From positions 1 to 7,711 of the forward strand of contig CANGCZ010000071.1 of NCBI GenBank assembly GCA_947452325.1: a stretch of DNA of 7,711 nt, read 5' to 3'. The translations under genes were made by a program, and so were the position numbers. Positions 5,747 through 7,711 of this stretch are shown here, piece by piece. Under the pieces are notes generated by a model, which had not been told where the DNA came from, did no database searches, and was given only the letters and a program-made list of their open reading frames with translations. The number at the start of each line of letters is the position of its first letter. Position 1 is the first letter of the stretch. This DNA is from Comamonadaceae bacterium (GTDB taxonomy: Bacteria; Pseudomonadota; Gammaproteobacteria; Burkholderiales; Burkholderiaceae_C).

Positions 5747-6651
5747 TAGCGCAGCCGTTTGATCAAACTGGACGTGTCCATGCGGTGACCGCCCATGGCT
5801 TGCACATCGGCATAAAACTGATCCACCAGCGCGGTGACTGGCACACGCGCGCCGTTGCGCTTGGCTTCGTCCATCACCAGGCCTAAGTCTTTGCGCATCC
5901 AATCGACGGCAAAGCCGAAATCGAATTTATCGGCCACCATGGTTTTGCCGCGGTTGTCCATTTGCCAGCTTTGGGCTGCGCCTTTGCCTATGACTTCCAG
6001 CACTTGCTCCATGTTCAAACCGGCTTTTTGACCGAAGGCGATTCCCTCTGACAAAGCTTGTACCAAGCCGGCGATACAAATCTGGTTGACCATTTTGGTG
6101 AGTTGACCGGCGCCGCTTTCACCCATCAAGGTGAAGGCTTTAGAAAACGCCATGCCCACGGGTTTGGCGCGTTCGAAGGCGGCTGATTCGCCGCCACACA
6201 TGACGGTCAGCATGCCATTGATGGCACCGGCTTCACCGCCGGACACAGGGGCATCGACAAAATGCACGCTTTTGGCTTTGGCAGCGGCAAACAATTCGCG
6301 GGCCACATCAGCGGAGGCGGTGGTGTGGTCTACCAGCAAGGCACCGCTTTTTGTGCCTGCCAATGCGCCATCGGCACTCAGCATGACGGCGCACAAATCG
6401 TTGTCGTTACCCACGCAGCAAAACACCATGTCAGCGCCCAGGGCTGCTTCGCGTGGTGTGGGTGCGCTGGCGTGACCGGGGAACTCGGCACACCATTCTT
6501 TGGCTTTGGCCGGGTTGCGGTTGTACACAGTGACGTGGTGACCGGCGAGTGCCAAGTGACCGGCCATGGGGTAGCCCATGACGCCTAAGCCTATGAAGGC
6601 GACTTTGGCGGGGGTGGAGGCTTCGTAGCTTTTGGGGTTGGTGCGGGGCAT
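5746..6651 (-). CDS. NAD(P)-dependent beta-hydroxyacid dehydrogenase (3-hydroxyisobutyrate dehydrogenase/tartronate semialdehyde reductase family)
   Basis: The 301-residue cytoplasmic protein has the full beta-hydroxyacid dehydrogenase layout. An N-terminal Rossmann domain carries FIGLGVMGYPMAGHL (19-33). The substrate motif DAPVSGG is at 133-139. The catalytic lysine is Lys186 in GQLTKMVNQ, and KDLGL lies in the helical C-terminal domain. The second beta strand ends VYNRN (42-46), and an Arg here usually indicates NADP(H) preference. Family members reduce tartronate semialdehyde, oxidise 3-hydroxyisobutyrate, or reduce short semialdehydes such as glyoxylate and succinic semialdehyde; the sequence alone does not settle which. 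The start ATG has AGGAAA (6662-6657) five bases upstream. About 16 residues precede the Rossmann domain, slightly more than usual. The gene is 39 bases downstream of the PilT-like gene on the same strand and convergent with dolP. Confidence 0.9.
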   Translation of the reverse strand: MPRTNPKSYEASTPAKVAFIGLGVMGYPMAGHLALAGHHVTVYNRNPAKAKEWCAEFPGHASAPTPREAALGADMVFCCVGNDNDLCAVMLSADGALAGTKSGALLVDHTTASADVARELFAAAKAKSVHFVDAPVSGGEAGAINGMLTVMCGGESAAFERAKPVGMAFSKAFTLMGESGAGQLTKMVNQICIAGLVQALSEGIAFGQKAGLNMEQVLEVIGKGAAQSWQMDNRGKTMVADKFDFGFAVDWMRKDLGLVMDEAKRNGARVPVTALVDQFYADVQAMGGHRMDTSSLIKRLR

Positions 6652-6690
6652 GGTTGTTTCCTGTGTGTGGTTTTTTCTGATCTTAATGTG

Positions 6691-7711
6691 TCAGATGTGC
6701 CTGTCCGCCTCCACTGCGCTGATGCTGCCGAGTTTGACCAGTTTGTTCAAGGATTGCGCCATGGTTTGCATGCCGAACTGTGCCCCGGTTTGCAAAGCAT
6801 TGGGCAATTGAGCGGTTTTGCCTTCGCGTATCAGGTTGCGCACCGCCGGTGTGGCGTACAACACCTCGTGCGCTGCCACACGGCGTTGACCATCCGCGTG
6901 CAAACACAAGCTTTGTGTGACCACAGCCAGCAGTGACAAACTGAGTTGGCTGCGCACCAAGGCCTTTTCTTCGGCTGGAAACACGTCTACCAATCGCTCC
7001 ACCGCTTGCGTGGCGTTTCGCGTATGCAATGTCGCCAACACCAAATGCCCGGTCTCGGCAGCGCTCAGTGCCAAACGTATGGTGGCCAAGTCGCGTAACT
7101 CGCCGACCATGATCACGTCCGGGTCTTGTCGCAAAGCGGCGCGTAAAGCAGTGTCAAAGCTGTGGCTGTGACCGGGCACGGCACGTTGTTGCACCAAACT
7201 TTTCGCGCTGGAATGTTCAAACTCGATCGGGTCTTCCAGCGTGAGTATGTGCAGCGCTTGATGGCCATTGATGTGGTGCAACAGCGCGGCCAGGGTGGTG
7301 GACTTGCCCGAGCCGGTGGCGCCGGTGACCAGCAGCAAACCGTGCGGTTGTTGCACCCATTGCGTCAGCACCGATGGCGCATCTATGTCGGCCAATGCAG
7401 GAATGCGTGAGGGAATGGCGCGCCAGACCGAGGACCAGCCGCGTTGCTGCGCAAACACGTTGACGCGAAAGCGGCCGAGTTCGGGTACTGAAACTGCGGT
7501 GTCGTGGTCTTGCTTATGTGGATCAGCACAGTCGTGTGCGTGTGCCCAATCAGGTAAGGCCGAGCACAGCAGTTGCTGCACAGTGTTTGCGCTCACCGGA
7601 CTGGCATTCAGTGCTTGCAGTTGACCTAGCCGACGCACCATGGGCGGCAGACCTGCGCTCAGGTGCAAATCCGAAGCGCCTAGATACCGGGTTTGTGAAA
7701 GCCAATGCAGC
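6691..7711 (-). CDS. PilT-family (YggR-like) type IV pilus retraction ATPase (N-terminus cut by window edge)
   Basis: PilT-family hexameric ATPases drive retraction of type IV pili from the cytoplasmic face of the inner membrane. The frame is open to the right window edge. The 339 visible residues begin LHWLSQTRYLGASDLHLSAG, the usual start of PilT minus about ten residues. The Walker A box GATGSGKST is at 130-138, the Asp box LEDPIEFEH at 158-166, and Walker B DVIMVGE at 198-204 with catalytic Glu204. The His box has His222 and His229, and AVRNLIRE (289-296) matches the AIRNLIRE retraction motif. From memory, GATGSGKST, ATLHTRNATQAVERLVD and IREGKTAQLPNALQTG resemble E. coli YggR more closely than canonical PilT (GPTGSGKST, GTLHTSSA). 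It may thus be a second PilT paralogue. All catalytic boxes are intact. The start codon lies beyond base 7711. Confidence 0.9.
   Translation of the reverse strand, partial: LHWLSQTRYLGASDLHLSAGLPPMVRRLGQLQALNASPVSANTVQQLLCSALPDWAHAHDCADPHKQDHDTAVSVPELGRFRVNVFAQQRGWSSVWRAIPSRIPALADIDAPSVLTQWVQQPHGLLLVTGATGSGKSTTLAALLHHINGHQALHILTLEDPIEFEHSSAKSLVQQRAVPGHSHSFDTALRAALRQDPDVIMVGELRDLATIRLALSAAETGHLVLATLHTRNATQAVERLVDVFPAEEKALVRSQLSLSLLAVVTQSLCLHADGQRRVAAHEVLYATPAVRNLIREGKTAQLPNALQTGAQFGMQTMAQSLNKLVKLGSISAVEADRHI

Noticed and set aside
1..7711. Search for mobile elements, CRISPR arrays, tRNAs, phage genes or toxin-antitoxin pairs
   Set aside because: I saw no repeat arrays, tRNA-like cloverleaf ends, transposase or integrase motifs, or small paired genes; the window reads as ordinary, densely packed chromosomal sequence.

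Overview
The window looks like a chromosomal segment of an autotrophic or facultatively autotrophic betaproteobacterium, probably Burkholderiales. This is inferred from protein style (CbbP and CbbA types, PilT-like ATPase), a GC content estimated by eye in the mid-50s percent, and gene order. Coding density is very high. There is no non-coding stretch over 300 bases (the longest gap is about 50), and I see no tRNA, rRNA, CRISPR array, insertion sequence or phage gene.

Left part (1-3053, + strand): a compact carbon-fixation operon. It holds the tail of a probable fructose-1,6-bisphosphatase (cbbF/fbp), phosphoribulokinase (cbbP), class II fructose-bisphosphate aldolase (cbbA) and a glycerate dehydrogenase/hydroxypyruvate reductase (hprA-like). 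The first three serve regeneration of ribulose 1,5-bisphosphate. The fourth plausibly recycles two- and three-carbon acids such as hydroxypyruvate, for example in phosphoglycolate salvage. A hairpin at 3094-3126, read in both directions, appears to end both this operon and the convergent rsmI.

Middle part (3100-5746): a housekeeping block. rsmI (16S rRNA methyltransferase, - strand) is divergent from yraN - diaA-like SIS gene - dolP-like BON lipoprotein (+ strand), and a strong intrinsic terminator follows at 5712-5746. This is the E. coli rsmI-(lpoA)-yraN-diaA-dolP arrangement without lpoA. The start codons of rsmI and yraN share one base.

Right part (5746-7711, - strand): an NADP-type beta-hydroxyacid dehydrogenase (3-hydroxyisobutyrate dehydrogenase/tartronate semialdehyde reductase family) lies 39 bases downstream of a PilT-family ATPase. 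The N-terminus of that ATPase is cut by the window edge, and the protein resembles E. coli YggR more than canonical PilT.

I do not see a previously undescribed system. The points worth a second look concern gene arrangement, terminator architecture, divergence of the SIS motif and assignment of the PilT paralogue.
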